A DNA stretch of 64,000 nt, from positions 47,777,581-47,841,580 of the forward strand of contig CM072511.1 in the NCBI GenBank assembly GCA_036898135.1, in the 5' to 3' direction. Below the pieces are notes generated by a model. It saw only the letters and a list, made by a program, of their open reading frames with translations. It had not been told where the DNA came from and did no database searches. The stretch is from Oncomelania hupensis (Eukaryota; Mollusca; Gastropoda; Littorinimorpha; Pomatiopsidae). Within the stretch, counting starts at the first letter, position 1; every line of letters starts with the position of its first letter. Shown here piece after piece: positions 22,908-34,637 of this stretch. Made by a program: the position numbers and the translations under genes.

Positions 22908-25900
22908 TCATGAGTGGTCTCCCTCAAACAGTGTCAACATATACTTTTCTATGGCTTGCTGGGCTATAAGAAAAGAAAAGAAAACAAAACAAATTAATAC
23001 TACCTTATTTCATTTCAACCAAAGAAATATAATAAAACAACAGTACAATAACCGTCTTGGTGTATGGTATTACTTTATAATTTATCTTTAAAAATATATG
23101 TTAATATATATATATGGTCAAATAGCTACAATGGTTTAAAACTATCTCCTCACATTGAAATGCAAGCATGTAGCTAAGTTTCAGTCTTCATATAAGCAAA
23201 ATATACTTCCAAGCACAAATGTAGATATTATTAAACTGGCACAATCTCTCTTTCTCTCTTGCATACACACACATGCACGAACGTATATATGCTCGTTTGA
23301 GTACAACGTTAAAAGAATCATAGAATACCTGATTTGTTGCCCTGTGCAACAGCTAAGTCAAAAGCAGTGAGCTGGTCTTCATTCGTTGCTGTCATGTCAC
23401 ATCCATACTCCAAAAGTGCGGTGATACAGGCAGGGTGATTGTTGTAGGCAGAGTACATAAGAGCTGTATTGCCACCCTGCAAACACAACAAAGAAACATT
23501 TAAGATTTAAAAAAAAAACAGCCTGGAGAGGATTGGGCCCCGCCAGGTCTTTCTTGCTCAAGGCACACCATATGATAAAAAGATCCAATCATTCCAAACT
23601 GGATCGGTCGTCACCCAGGTCACCAAGGACTGCGCCTACCATTGGCCACCAGGAAGGAGGTGATAAGTGTGTTACTGATGGATAACTTTGCATGATCCAC
23701 ACGAGAGACAACATCGTCAGAGGGACCTGGAATGTCAGGAGCCTTAGTTCGGATGGAAAATTAGAAGAACTGGCCCACAAGCTGGACCATGATCGATGGA
23801 ACATTTTATGCATCAACCAACTGCGCTGAAAAGGTTTAGGTGAAACAACGACCAACAAAGGCCACACGCTTTATTTCAGCGTGAGAGATGACAGGCACGA
23901 ACATGGCACTGGATTCTTGGTCCACAGAGACATTCTAGCCACTGTCATGGGTTGCCACCCAGTCTCCAGTTGACTCATTACCATTTGTCTGAGAGCAGCC
24001 CCTTTCAACATCACCATCATCCAGGCTTATGCCCCAACATCGACAATGATGATAGCGATGTCGAGGATTTTTATGAACATCTGCACGCTGTCCTTGACCA
24101 AGTGCCGAAGAAAAACAGTCACATTGCAAGGCGACTGGAATGCCAAGGCTGGCCAAGATGCGCTCCACCACTGAAGAGACACATATGGACCCCACTGCAA
24201 CAATGAGACAAATGACAGAGGTCTGAGACTCTTGGAGTTTGCTAGATACAACAATCTGATACTTGAAACACGCTTAGTCTCCATAAAAAATCCAGATGAT
24301 GAACCTGGCACAATCCCAGCAAGAAGCATCACAACCAGATTGACTACATCATGGTTAAGAAATGCTTCAGATCAAGCGTCAACATTGGCAGGACATGCAC
24401 TTTTCCAGGAGCAAACAATCGGAAGAGACCATGATCTAGTAATGATGTCTTTCTGGCTCCACTTGAAGTGAGTAAACACAGCAAAATGCACCAGACTGAA
24501 GTTCGACCTGGACAAACGGCACACTAGCTCAAGTCTTCTATAAACTGAGCTGTTAGGTTGGAGGTCCGGCCCAAGCACTAGGCTATTTGGGGCTGCTAGC
24601 TGCCAGCGCTGGCCTAGGCATGCATGCAGCATACAAACAAAGATCAAAGAACTAACCAAAATGTTAACAATGCAATTTTTTTCAAGGCAATAATTTGTCA
24701 AAGAGAGGAACAAAAAAAAAAAAAAAACAAAGAAGAAACAAATAAATTGTCAAAAAATATGTAATTGTTAAAAAAAAAAAAAAAGATAAAAGGTGCCCAA
24801 AAAGGAACAGTGGAGATAATAGGGACAACCAATGAAACAAAATTCTGTACATACCTCATCTGCATAGTTGACGTCGACACCAATGGAAAGCAGATACTTG
24901 ACAATGTCTGAATAGCCATAGCATGCAGAAAGTAAGAGAGGTGTCTCTCCCTGGTTCCCAGGAACACTGAAATCACTTCCATTCTTGATGAGAAATTCCA
25001 CTGTGCCCTGCTGGCCATTAGCGCAGGCCCAGTGCAGCGCTGTGAAGCCATTTTCATCCACGAGATTTATGTCAATCCCTAAAAATCAAACATAACTTTT
25101 AAGGTAGATGGGCATCTTGAACTTGACAAATAATAAACAAATCACACTTTTCTTGATTTATTTTATCAGGCATGAGATCTGAGAAAATTTAAATTAACTG
25201 AAAATTTAGCGGCGGTCTGGAGGCTGGCAGAGTAAAGGGGTGGAACCCCTTTAGGGGGTTCAAGATAAATGTTTTTCATATTTCTCACTGAAAAAGTATC
25301 ACTCTCCTGACATCTGAGCTGTGAAAAGAAGCACATTGTTTTGTCAACAATCACTTATAATCAGAGTCAAACACTAAAGCTGTGCTGATGGTTGTTTAGG
25401 TGTACATTGGAACATAAGCAGATGGCATTTATTCCTATAATTATAAAGACATTTACTAAAACTAATAAGAACAAAAATGCTGAAAGTGTAGATGTTCGGA
25501 ATAGCTGTCTCTCAACTCTATTCAACACTTACTCATGAATGTACATGTAACAGAAAGGAAAGACTTGTGGTGCAAGGTTGGGTTGAGAAATTGAATATTT
25601 TAATGAATATATTTTTCTTCTTCTTCTTCTTCTTCTTCTTCTTCTTCTTCTTTTGCTTCTTCCTTTTCTTCTCCATGACTTACAGCTTTCTGAAGATTAT
25701 GTAGACATACAGGGGTTTTGTACTTAAGAGAATACAGGTAAGTGTAGATTGCTACCACAGTTATCAGCTTTACAGGTGGGAGGGAGGTATGGGTGGTGGG
25801 AAGGGTGCGGGTTGGTTGGAAAGTTTGGGGTGGAGGGGGAGGGGGAACTATATTCGGGATTTAAACTCTTTCAGGGTTGGACTTCGGACAGTCTCTGCTG

Positions 25901-28900
25901 GAAGAGAGTTCCACTTGGCAATGGCCCGAGGGAAGAAGGATTGTTGTCGATACAGTGTTCTGCAAGAGGGCACCTGGTACATGTCTGAATGCGACTGACG
26001 GATGTTTTTCTTTTTGAGGAGCAGGGGTAGGTTTCTTTGATGAGCTGATGTTGACGAGACTGTGGTGTTGCTTGTAAAACAAGCATAGGCGGGCTTGGCG
26101 GCTGTGATACTGGAGAGTGGGCCACTGTAGGTGCTCAAGCATCTCATCGTCGTTGGAGAATAGACCACTGTAGGTACTCAAGCATCTCATCAACGCTGGA
26201 GAATAGGCAACTGTAGGTGCTCAAGCATCTCATCAACGCTGGAGAGTAGGCCACTGTAGGTGCTCAAGCATCTCATCATCACTGGAGAGTAGGCCACTGT
26301 AGGTGCTCAAGCATCTCGTCAATGCTGGAGGTTTGGCGATAGCGGCGGACAACCCAGCGTGCTGCCCGGCGCTGCATGACCTCCAAGCGGTGAGTGTCCT
26401 TGCTTGTGTACAGATCCCACATGAGGCTTGAATATTCCAAGATCGGTCGCATAAGGGAGAGGAAGGCATGCTGTTTAATAGTCTGGGAGCCCATTTTTTT
26501 TAGGTTTCTTCTGTGGAAACCCAGAGTAAGGTTTGCCTTGTTTGTGGCATAATTTATATGGGCGTCCCACTGTAGGTCGCTTTCAAAGGTGACTCCCACG
26601 TATTCTGCCTCTTCTACCGTGGATAGGTTGTGGCCATGGAGATGGTATGCACAAGGCAGGGGCTTTCTTTTCCTCGTAACATGTAGTGTCCGACACTTGT
26701 CCGAGTGAAAGCTCATCATCCATCTTTGCTCCCACTCCGCTAGTCGGTCTAGATCAGCCTGAAGGTCTTTCTGGTTGGTAAGGGAGTCAATGGGTTTGTG
26801 ACACATAGTGTCGTCTGCAAATAGTCGGGCAGTAGAGGACAGGTTTCCTGGCAGATCGTTTATATACAGCAAGAAGAGGCTAGATCCGAGGACTGAGACT
26901 TGGGGAATACTGGATTCTATTGGAACAGGTTGTGAGAAAGCACCCTTGATCACAACACGCTTCTGACTATTTTTTAGGAAGGCTTCTATCCAGCCAAGCA
27001 CTTCCCCCTTGATGCCATTATGGTTTAGCTTGTGGATTAAGAACGTGGGACAGACCTTGTAAAAGATTTTGGAGAAGTCCATTATGAGGAGGTCTGTTTG
27101 TCTCCCTTTCTCCAGGTTGTCAGATACTTTGTTCACAAAACTAATGAGCTGACTTTCACAGGATCTGCGCTGTCTGAAGCCGTGTTGTGTGTCCATGATG
27201 ATTCTGTTGTTTTCTGCAAAGGTCATGATGGAGCTGGTTATGATGTGTTCTTAGATTTTACAAGGAACAATGGTGAGAGATATGGGTCTGTAGTTTTCGG
27301 CACAATAGTGTTCTCATTCCTTAAAGATGGGTGTATAGTTGCTGTCATCCAATCTTGAGGGCCAGTGCCGGTGTTAAGGGAGCTTTGGATTGAGGGCAAG
27401 GAAAGGTTCTGGGGCAAGTTCTTTCAGTATCCTGGGGCTGATACCATCAGGACCAGGCACTTTGCTGGGATCAAGGACGAGGAGGAGTTTTGCAACACCA
27501 GTAACCTTTCGTGGGATATGTTCTTCAGTCATGGTTTTAATGTCATCTTTCAGCACTGTCCATATCTCTTCTGTGTTGCTGAACTGTTATCAAATGAAGA
27601 TAAGATGGAGTCTGAAAGGTTGGTGGCAGCGAGGCAAAGAGATTCTCAGTCAGCCCTGTTATACTGGAAGATCAGGTGGGGGACTTGACCTTGTTGTACT
27701 GGGTTGGTGTCAAATTCTAGGTAAACGATATCATGGTCTGATAGGCCAGGGAAACCTTCTACTCTTGGCACTAGAGATGGGCAGTTTGTTAGATACTAAT
27801 CCAAGATGTTGTCACCGTGGGTGGGAAATGTGACGACTTGTTCAAGACCAAGATCGTTTGGGAAATCTATGAATTGTCGGTGTAGTACTGGATAGGAGGA
27901 AGTTGACGTTAGCGTTTTGGTAGTCCAGTCAATCTTCAGAAAGTTAAAGTCACCACCAATGACTAGTGCCTCATTTGTGGCCACTACGCAGTGGGTAGGA
28001 TTGACAAACTTTAGGAGGCTGGGTTCGTCACTCACGTCCTGTCTGTAATAGGCGGCAATGAGAAGTTTATGTCTGCCTTTCAGTTTAATTTTCACCCAGG
28101 TCAGCTCGCAGTCTGGTGCACGTAGCTCTGGTACTTCATGGCAGGGTAGTTGATTAGCAACTGCGATAAGTACTCCTCCTCCGCTCCTGTTTCTGTCTCC
28201 TCGAAAGACGTTGTAGTTGGGCGGTAGGATTTCATTGCTGAGGATTGGCATGTCTAGGTGTGTCTCTGTGCCAATGATGATGTTTGGCTTGGTGCTGTCA
28301 ATCATGTTTCTGGTCTCAGCTTTCTTGCCAGTGATGGACTGGAAGTTGATGTTTACGAAACGTAACGGTCGGTTGAAGGACTTGTTTTGTCAGGATGCTC
28401 ACGCTGGGGGTGCATGGGTGGAAGTCCTCTGATTTAGGCATTGATGAGGTAGATGAGTTCAAGGAGAGAGATGAGTCGTTTGGTTGAGATGGGCTGTGGA
28501 GTCCAAAGAGATCAAAATGCTATGGTACTAAAATTTGCATTGTGGCAGATTACACAAGTCCAGACACATCACTGTGGCCTAGTCTTTCATATTCTTCAGT
28601 TGTATCAAGGAGGCTCTGATATGCTAGACGAAACCATTGTCTACAAGTAGCACACTCCACTCCTCTATCTTCCCATGAGATTGTTCTATCGCAAGTACCA
28701 CAGGGAAACTTTGTCTCCTCACAGTCACTGGGGGAGTTTACATCAGCAGGGGGTACTGTGACTGTGATGGGCATTTCTAGCACTGTCGATCGTTGATGGG
28801 TAGGCCTAGTGGTAGAGAGGTAATGCCGACAACATCGAAAGATGATGTGGCGGGTATAAGGCTGTTAGGAGAGAAGAAAATATTCCCAGAAGGAGAATCA

Positions 28901-30660
28901 TTATTGTATGATTACGTGGCCATGCCATGTTGGATGGTGTTGGCGTAGGTGTAGTATAGATGGTGGATGTTACACATACGAGACACAACACACAATAAAT
29001 AACTGGGCCGGGAAGGTGTAATACAGGTATTAGGCTGTATTTAAAGAACACATCAGAAGATCAAGTAAACAGATGGAAAATACACTCCTCCACCCACATC
29101 AAACTACAACAGTTTCACTTCCTTTCTTGTCTAAATCTTTCACAAGAGCTTTTTCACTTGGATTCAATTTTCCAAAACGGCATGTTGATGATGACAAGAA
29201 GGCACAGGTAAATAGGAACTGGAATTCTCACACTGTTCGTTTAAAAACGTTGAAGCTGATAGCGTAACTAAAAGAACTAAAAGCACCATTCTCAAATGGC
29301 TTAATATTATCAAAACCTCTGTTTGAGCAATTTGAGTATAATCTGCTTTTGGAGTAAAAATCATCTGCTCAAGACAATGTAAAACAACCCCCCTCTCCTC
29401 CCCCCCCTCCAACCCTCCTCCCCCTCAATATTTTTCATTGGTTCTGAGCGAATCTAAGAAATAACCCCTGGGGCTTCAAAATTAACCAGTTTCTGTAACG
29501 GGAAAATCTCATGTCTGTTTAATCAATGTTTAAGTTGACTGTACTTACCTTCATGCAATTCTTGCTGTAACAAGACCACTTCCCCTTGTGCTGCCAGCTG
29601 CTGTACTGTTAGAGCTGTAACAAACAAAATGGACCACTAAGGGTATATACAGTAGTAATGATCCCAGACGTATGAAATAGAAATGTATAATTATGAACAT
29701 TACAACTTAAATATTTTTATAAAAATACAATTTGGAACAAAATCCTACACAAAGATTTATTATAATATAAAATAATATTAGTGTACTACAGTCAGAATAA
29801 ATTCAATTTAACTGTTTCATTTTTAATCACTCATATCTGCATTCAAAAACAGAATGAAACCATGCAGATGTTATTACAACAATAATATTAGTACATGTAT
29901 GTAGTTCTAAATACTGCAATGGTAAAAATGAAAAACAGCAGAGCACCAAGCTTATATATATATAGACACATACATGCATAGTGTGAAGATTTTTCAGCAT
30001 TATAATCACAATTTTTTTTTTAAAAGGTGATTTCTATTCTCTGTAGCTTTGTTCTCATGTCTCTGTATATATATATGTGTTCCATTTTGACAGTCATAAT
30101 TTCTTCCTTATGAAGCTTATTGGAAAAATTTGAAAAGTAAACAGCATGAATAAAATTACAGCTAGAGTCTTGTGTACTTTCCTCTTTAACTTGAGAAAAT
30201 TTGGCTTTCTACATACATTAAATTACATATATATAAAATGTTAGACATAGAAAAATACATACATGGATAGATAGAAGGTGTGGTTGTCTGAACATTTCCT
30301 CTACTCAAGTTTGTCATCACCGTTGAGGGCTGTAAAAATTAAATCAAAATTAATGTCAGTAGTTTAACTATTTACCAAATCAAACACTAATGCTGTGTTG
30401 TATGATAAAAGTATCTACGCCAGCAATAAGCTCAGAGTATGTGTTGGAGGGGGTAAAAGGAAAAGGAGTATCCTGACCCCCCAAAAATATGAAAGGAAAA
30501 AACCAAAATAACACACATACCCGGAAAGGGGATTGAACAATCTTGGCAGCCACATCAAAATGGTCTGATGAACGAGATCTTGCAAAATTCATATGCATGG
30601 ACCGAGGACCTCTGCCACCTGAATGGGAAACAATAGTACCAAAAAAAAAAAACAAAAAAA

Positions 30661-30721
<61 letters not shown>

Positions 30722-31276
30722 ATAATAATAATAACTTTATTTAAATTGTGCTTTTTCTAAAAACAAATTAACACAAATCTTTATACTAAAGGTAGGCAAT
30801 GACACTTGGTACACGTAGAATAAAACTACGCTACAACATTGGTTGTTTTTTGTTTGTTTGTTTGTTTGTTTGTTTTTTAAAATAAAAAATAAAAAATTAT
30901 TTTGTAATCCCCACTTTGTTACATTTTGTTCTGACATTTAAGGTCCAATGCAGAAACTTCAAATGAAAATATAAATTGCTGTCTAGCCTGTGCATGCACA
31001 CATACTGTTCATCTCATGAACTTTAAAGATCCTGACGCTCATGTCCTAAAAGGACAAGTGCCAGAAACATAAATACAACCAGTATAAAAAAAAAATTAGA
31101 TACAGAAATAAAACAGTTTTTTGCTTACCATCAAGAACTGTTTCCACTTCCAAATCATCACTGTCAACAGGAGAAAACATGCGCAGTGCTGCCGATGGTG
31201 CTCGCTTTGGTGGTGAAACATGTTTGAATGTTGCATCACTGGCACTGTGCCGCCGCGATGAAGGTGTGTCATCCAT
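22908..31276 (-). CDS. RFXANK: RFXANK/ANKRA2-type ankyrin-repeat protein, seven exons, complete
   Basis: Exons (minus): 31276-31129, 30618-30521, 30329-30263, 29614-29549, 25078-24855, 23476-23329, 22963-22908 (stop TGA 22910-22908). All borders are AG/GT and phases chain (1,0,1,1,0,1), giving about 268 residues, the size of human RFXANK (260). The N-terminus (HVSPPKRAPSAALRMFSPVD) is polar and low complexity. SLTVQQLAAQGEV matches the family signature before the repeats. Ankyrin repeats follow: DENGFTALHWACANGQQGTV, GETPLLLSACYGYSDIVKYL, GGNTALMYSAYNNHPACITA and QLTAFDLAVAQGNKS, ending QQAIEKYMLTLFEGDHS like family C-termini. Vertebrate RFXANK is a subunit of the RFX complex on MHC-II X boxes; its paralogue ANKRA2 binds PxLPxI/L peptides. 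Invertebrates lack MHC-II, so an ancestral RFX-cofactor or adaptor role is inferred. Introns 4 and 5 hold LINE insertions. Confidence 0.92.
23690..24530 (+). pseudogene. RTE-like LINE endonuclease fragment in RFXANK intron 5
   Basis: Plus-strand frames give the apurinic-endonuclease-like domain of the RTE-like family: IVRGTWNVRSLSSDGKLEEL, FLVHRDILATVMGC, FNITIIQAYAP, QGDWNAKAGQD, LRLLEFARYNNLILETRL and GRDHDLVMMSFWLHLK. It is antisense to RFXANK. The usual catalytic-site Glu (consensus CEMRW) reads as Gln (NQLR, then a stop), and several frameshifts are present, so it is dead. It represents the 5' half of the element whose reverse transcriptase is at 12799-14612. Confidence 0.8.
25615..25652. 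repeat. (TTC)n microsatellite
   Basis: About 12 units, in RFXANK intron 4. Confidence 0.9.
26108..26330. repeat. 43-bp tandem repeat (about five units) at the end of the LINE RT region
   Basis: Units carry GGTGCTCAAGCATCTCATC and GGAGAGTAGGCCACTGTA. Period 43 is not a multiple of three, so each unit shifts frame, and the peptide DEMLEHLQWPTLQ reappears in all three frames. Confidence 0.85.
26279..27226 (-). pseudogene. LINE reverse transcriptase core (CR1/L2-like)
   Basis: An open 315-codon frame: QHGFRQRRSCESQLISF, motif A DLLIMDFSKIFYKVCP (usually DFSKAFD, so the second acidic position is altered), SSIPQVSVLGSSLFLLYIND (normally PQGSVLGPLLF), motif C ARLFADDTMCHKPI (catalytic AspAsp kept), and LEYSSLMWDLYT in the thumb. 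The frame is long but several conserved positions are changed, so activity is unlikely. It is the central part of the LINE at 25848-28790. Confidence 0.82.
27374..27556 (-). pseudogene. LINE RT N-terminal fragment (VPGPDGI block)
   Basis: LLLVLDPSKVPGPDGISPRI LKELA is the conserved block before the fingers of CR1/L2/Jockey RTs. It is separated by frame breaks from the RT core at 27226 and the endonuclease at 27796. Confidence 0.75.
27796..28305 (-). pseudogene. LINE apurinic-endonuclease-like domain
   Basis: About 170 codons: PNIIIGTETHLD carries the catalytic Glu, then GGGVLIAVANQL, IAAYYRQD, and ALVIGGDFNFLKIDW with GGDFN. The end (VVTFPTHGDNILD) corresponds to the T..T...LDL block. The C-terminal SDH motif falls after a frame break. 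Confidence 0.82.
28550..28783 (-). pseudogene. LINE PHD-like zinc finger with two lost ligands
   Basis: FPCGTCDRTISWEDRGVECA then TCRQWFRLAYQSL. In PHD fingers of this LINE group the second half reads C..C..WFH..C. Here the His is Arg and the following Cys is Tyr, so the cross-brace cannot form normally. It is the N-terminal part of the LINE at 25848-28790. Confidence 0.7.
29630..30255. other. RFXANK intron 3
   Basis: AT-rich with short (TA)n runs; no repeat or exon recognised. Confidence 0.5.
30661..30735. repeat. (ACT)n/(AAT)n microsatellite
   Basis: About 20 ACT units followed by AAT units, in RFXANK intron 1. A (TTTG)n run follows at 30846-30871. Confidence 0.9.
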
Positions 31277-31636
31277 TCGAATTATTTTGGTTGCCTCTTT
31301 TGTTTGATGTTATTCTCTGGAGACCAGATAAAAAAATATGTTTAGAATAAGACAAATATTTCGTGGTGTGTACATTTTTGGGTGACATTATCTGGTTCTT
31401 TCTTGATGTCGAGGGCTCAAGATTAATGTGTTGATGATCTTGATCATTCTGGTTCAATAATACACAATGAAGTTATGTATTTATGATACACTGTTGGAAT
31501 GAAACTACGCCAAATCAGTAGCTAATATATAAAATCAGCAAATTGTAATAATTCATTCATCATAAGGAAACTATGCAAACCAATCAACTGTCATTGTATC
31601 AAGACAGTAGGCCTAATAACTTCTTCGACTGATTCG

Positions 31637-31804
31637 ATGGTTGAAACTAACAATAATTTAAAGACGAAGAAGATTGCAAAAGGAAGCAATCATAATGACG
31701 GTGTTGTACAAATTAAAATGTTTACTTCTGCAAGCCTGCAGTACAAAAACATCACAAAGGCAGACAAAAATCGATTGAGAGGAAACGAACCCAAATTGGA
31801 ATGA
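31637..31804 (+). CDS. Small ORF, 55 codons, divergent from RFXANK
   Basis: ATG 31637 to TGA 31802-31804, single exon. It begins MVETNNNLKTKKIAKGSNHN and contains QIKMFTSASLQYKNITKADK and RLRGNEPKLE at the end. The composition is basic and polar and does not look like a transposon or a low-complexity run. It starts 361 bp from the RFXANK start codon on the opposite strand, so the two could share a promoter. I do not recognise the family. It may be a complete small protein, the first exon of something longer, or chance. Confidence 0.4.
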   Translation: MVETNNNLKTKKIAKGSNHNDGVVQIKMFTSASLQYKNITKADKNRLRGNEPKLE

Positions 31805-31929
31805 CTTTTGCCTAAATTAGAATTAGAATTACTTTCCCTTACCAGAATCGGAATTCTTCTCTTTACCACAAAATTTTACCAACTTGGGAGACACGTATTA
31901 AACTACAAGAGTTAGTTAATTATTGTTCA

Positions 31930-32640
31930 TAGGGTCCAGAAGACTGCAAAGAGCCGAATCAGGACCACAGCTTGGTTGAAAGAGGATTCACCCCTGATCC
32001 GTATAAAAGATCTACTGAAACAATCCTGATGGTGGACATATTAATCGTCCCCTATACGCTTATGTGTCCGGGGACGTTAATCTATTTAACTAACTAATCC
32101 TGATGGTAACACTGAGGGCACTCCATCAGCCGATCACTTTACAATACAGGCATCCCATGCAGGGATGCTGAGGCTTTACTCTAATTTATTGAACCTCCGT
32201 TTACAAAAACAAAATAGAATATAAACATAATTACAAAATATGAACAAAACACATACATATAAAATGCCTACATTGCTAAATAATAATACCAGAAAGCTCT
32301 AGTGACCATTTGGCAGTGCCAGAAAGCGTCTAATATTCCCAAGCTGACCCAACAGACCCGGGCCCATACACAAATGATATGAGTTTTGGGAGAGTTTTCA
32401 AGGAAAAAAGATTGGTGACTAGCGAGGAAGATAGTACTTTGATAGAACAGAATAGGGGCGAGAAAGAACAAATGAGAATGAAAGCACTAAATTTCCACAA
32501 AGTTGGGATACTATTTCTACCGACTCCCCCCCCTCCCTTCCACCGCCATCCCCAAGGGGACGGGGGAGGGGAGCTATATTTGGATATATTATTGCAGGAC
32601 TTTGCAACTATCAATGGATTATTTAATATTGATGTTCTTT
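31930..32640 (-). repeat. Dispersed repeat, copy A (second copy at 45230-45830, opposite strand)
   Basis: The reverse complement of this region aligns over at least 600 bases with 45230-45830, including the GTCTGTTGGGTCAGCTTGGG, CAGAAAGCGTC and CATCCCATGCAGG segments. Copy A carries a 62-bp insertion that copy B lacks. Family not recognised; possibly a LINE or LTR remnant. Confidence 0.7.
32034..32095. mobile_element. 62-bp insertion with 12-bp target-site duplication
   Basis: AATCCTGATGGT at 32022-32033 is repeated at 32096-32107. The insert contains GTCCCC...GGGGAC and GGACACATAAGCGTATA (minus sense). The related repeat copy at 45700-45750 has no insert at this place. A similar core (ATTAACGTCCCCGGACACAT) occurs at 36586-36620. 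Confidence 0.8.
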
Positions 32641-32869
32641 TTCTTTACATAGTGGAAACAAAATAGGATATTCATATGATATTCATAGGATTAATATGTA
32701 AAATATGATTGACAAGTAAAAGGTTTTAAAACCCTTGTGTTCGTAAAAAAAAAAAAAAAAAGATCCTTGATTAAAATTAAAAAGTTCTCCAAGTTTCAGC
32801 CAGAGAATGGGATTTTGTTAGCACTTCTTGAAGAAAGCCTGTGGCTGAAACTTTGGAAAACATATTTAT

Positions 32870-32873
<4 letters not shown>

Positions 32874-32958
<85 letters not shown>

Positions 32959-32960
32959 TA

Positions 32961-33011
<51 letters not shown>

Positions 33012-33023
33012 TTATTATTATTC

Positions 33024-33079
<56 letters not shown>

Positions 33080-33090
33080 TATTAATTAAT

Positions 33091-33133
<43 letters not shown>
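32874..33133. repeat. (TTA)n then (TTTA)n microsatellite
   Basis: About 205 bases of TTA units with a few TCA, TTG and TTC variants, passing into about 12 TTTA units. Confidence 0.95.
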
Positions 33134-33135
<2 letters not shown>

Positions 33136-33139
33136 TCAA

Positions 33140-34020
33140 TATACTTTACCACCACAACAGATTTTTAAAACTTTTTACTTTTCAATGGTGTTAAGATCCT
33201 GCAGTCAACGTTTACTCTTCATATAAAATATGTTTAACACATACTAAATGTAAAGAGGTACAAACTATACATCTTTTGAAAACTTGATGTTACAAAAAAC
33301 TTACTTTTAGTTTATTTATTAACCTACTTAAATGTCTTGGACAAGAAAAATTCTCAACTTTCTAATTACATGTTAATTTAGAATAGTTTTCTAATAATTT
33401 TTTTTAAAAGTTTGTTGTAATATTTCTTTTTAAGGTTATGGTTCAACTTGTTTTTTATGTTTGTATGCCCATGAGTGAGAAAGCTCACTGTATGGCCATG
33501 CGTTAAAAAGATCAGTACTGTACGTATGATCTAATATCACATGTGCGGGAAAAGAGTCCAAAAGACAATAAAATAAAATTATTGAATTGAGTTGAATTTA
33601 TTATCTTTAACATGGAGGAAATAGAGTGGAGTGGTGGTGAAACGGAACATGATTATGAAGCATATGACGTCAGAAAGCGAACGTCATATAAAAAAAAAAT
33701 GTTTGTCTTCTGGAATAAATATCAACGATTTTGTTGTTTACTGAATATGTTATTCGTGCCATTTCCTCTGATTTGTGAGTGCTTTCTCTATATTTTATCT
33801 CAAGTCATATTCCAATTATATCAATTGAATCTATAGATGTAAATTTATGTTCTTTCTGGTTGATTAAAAAAAAAAAATGAGAGAGAGAGTTGAATCTCAA
33901 AACAAGATTGTTATGGGGTTTCATAATCTAGATCTAGGCTTCTGGTATTACACAAACTAATTTCTGCAACGCCTGCAAAATCAAATTAATATTACACGAA
34001 CGAACAAACATGCGCGAACA
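33140..34020. other. Intergenic stretch, nothing firm
   Basis: AT-rich. A 74-codon plus-strand frame at 33612-33836 contains a hydrophobic segment (RFCCLLNMLFVPFPLICECF) and a GTGAGT near its middle. I tested it as a signal-peptide exon for the gene starting at 34802, but the splice would create a stop. Confidence 0.35.
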
Positions 34021-34032
34021 ATTAATTATCAT

Positions 34033-34266
34033 TCACGTAAAATGCACGGATGCACTAGGTTGATAGGGTTGTGTTTCTGATATACTATGCTGTTCATGTT
34101 TGGTTTTTTTACTGGCCTGTGTTTCTTGTGTCTGCTTTCTAATTCTACAGTTTCTCTTGACGTGACCCACTTTGCCACACTGATAATTAAACAATGAATT
34201 AATACAACAGCAATCGCAAACAGAAAAGAAAAGAAGTGAGCAAGAAATAGCAAACAGAATAAACAA
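34033..34266 (-). pseudogene. Degenerate gag zinc-knuckle fragment
   Basis: FNYQCGKVGHVKRNCRIRKQ on the minus strand resembles the retroelement CCHC knuckle (C-x2-C-x4-H-x4-C). The first Cys of the pair is missing, but GHVKRNC is typical. Surrounding residues are Q/T/S-rich. No pol is attached. Confidence 0.45.
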
Positions 34267-34637
34267 GCTATAAGAACAAACAAAAACAAAGTAAATAAAT
34301 GCCTAAATATCGTATTGTTGGCGGTCCTTTCTTTTCTTTTTTTTTTCTTTTTTTTTCTCCAGATTCTGGTGGAAATGGACAAGGTATACATTGAATAAAG
34401 TTGTTGCTTTGTTTTGGTTACTCACTTGTTGTTAGCAGGGTTGGTGCTATCGTTGTGGATGTTGAAATGATGGAGGTTAATTATAATCTGTTGCGGTGAT
34501 TGTTGGGCAGCCAATTCCTGGATGAGGTAGTGCATAATTATATGGTTTTAGAGATCGAAGTGTTAATTCTGTGGCAAGGAAAATACTATAAATGGGGTTA
34601 TCATTCATTTTATGATCAATGCGAGCGCGTGTGCTTG

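Larger units (their letters stand above)
25848..28790 (-). mobile_element. CR1/L2-like LINE with PHD finger, endonuclease and reverse transcriptase
   Basis: Minus-strand order from 5' to 3': PHD-like finger (28783-28550), endonuclease (28305-27796), RT N-terminus (about 27556-27374), RT core (27226-26279), a 43-bp tandem repeat, and the C-terminal block SDMYQVPSCRTLYRQQSFFP...AIAKWNSLPAETV..TLKEFK ending near 25848. This is nearly full coding length and sits in RFXANK intron 4 in the same sense as the host gene. Frameshifts separate the blocks. PHD fingers in the N-terminal region are known from some CR1/L2-group LINEs. Confidence 0.82.

Noticed and set aside
32737..33168. Long poly-Tyr/Leu frames over (TTA)n and similar frames over CTAT and ACTAT tracts
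   Set aside because: They are translations of simple repeats with no coding evidence.
33612..33836. Signal-peptide-like exon for the Ig-like receptor gene (hydrophobic segment with GTGAGT donor)
   Set aside because: Splicing from its donor (phase 1, ending in T) to the 34802 acceptor creates TAG at the junction.
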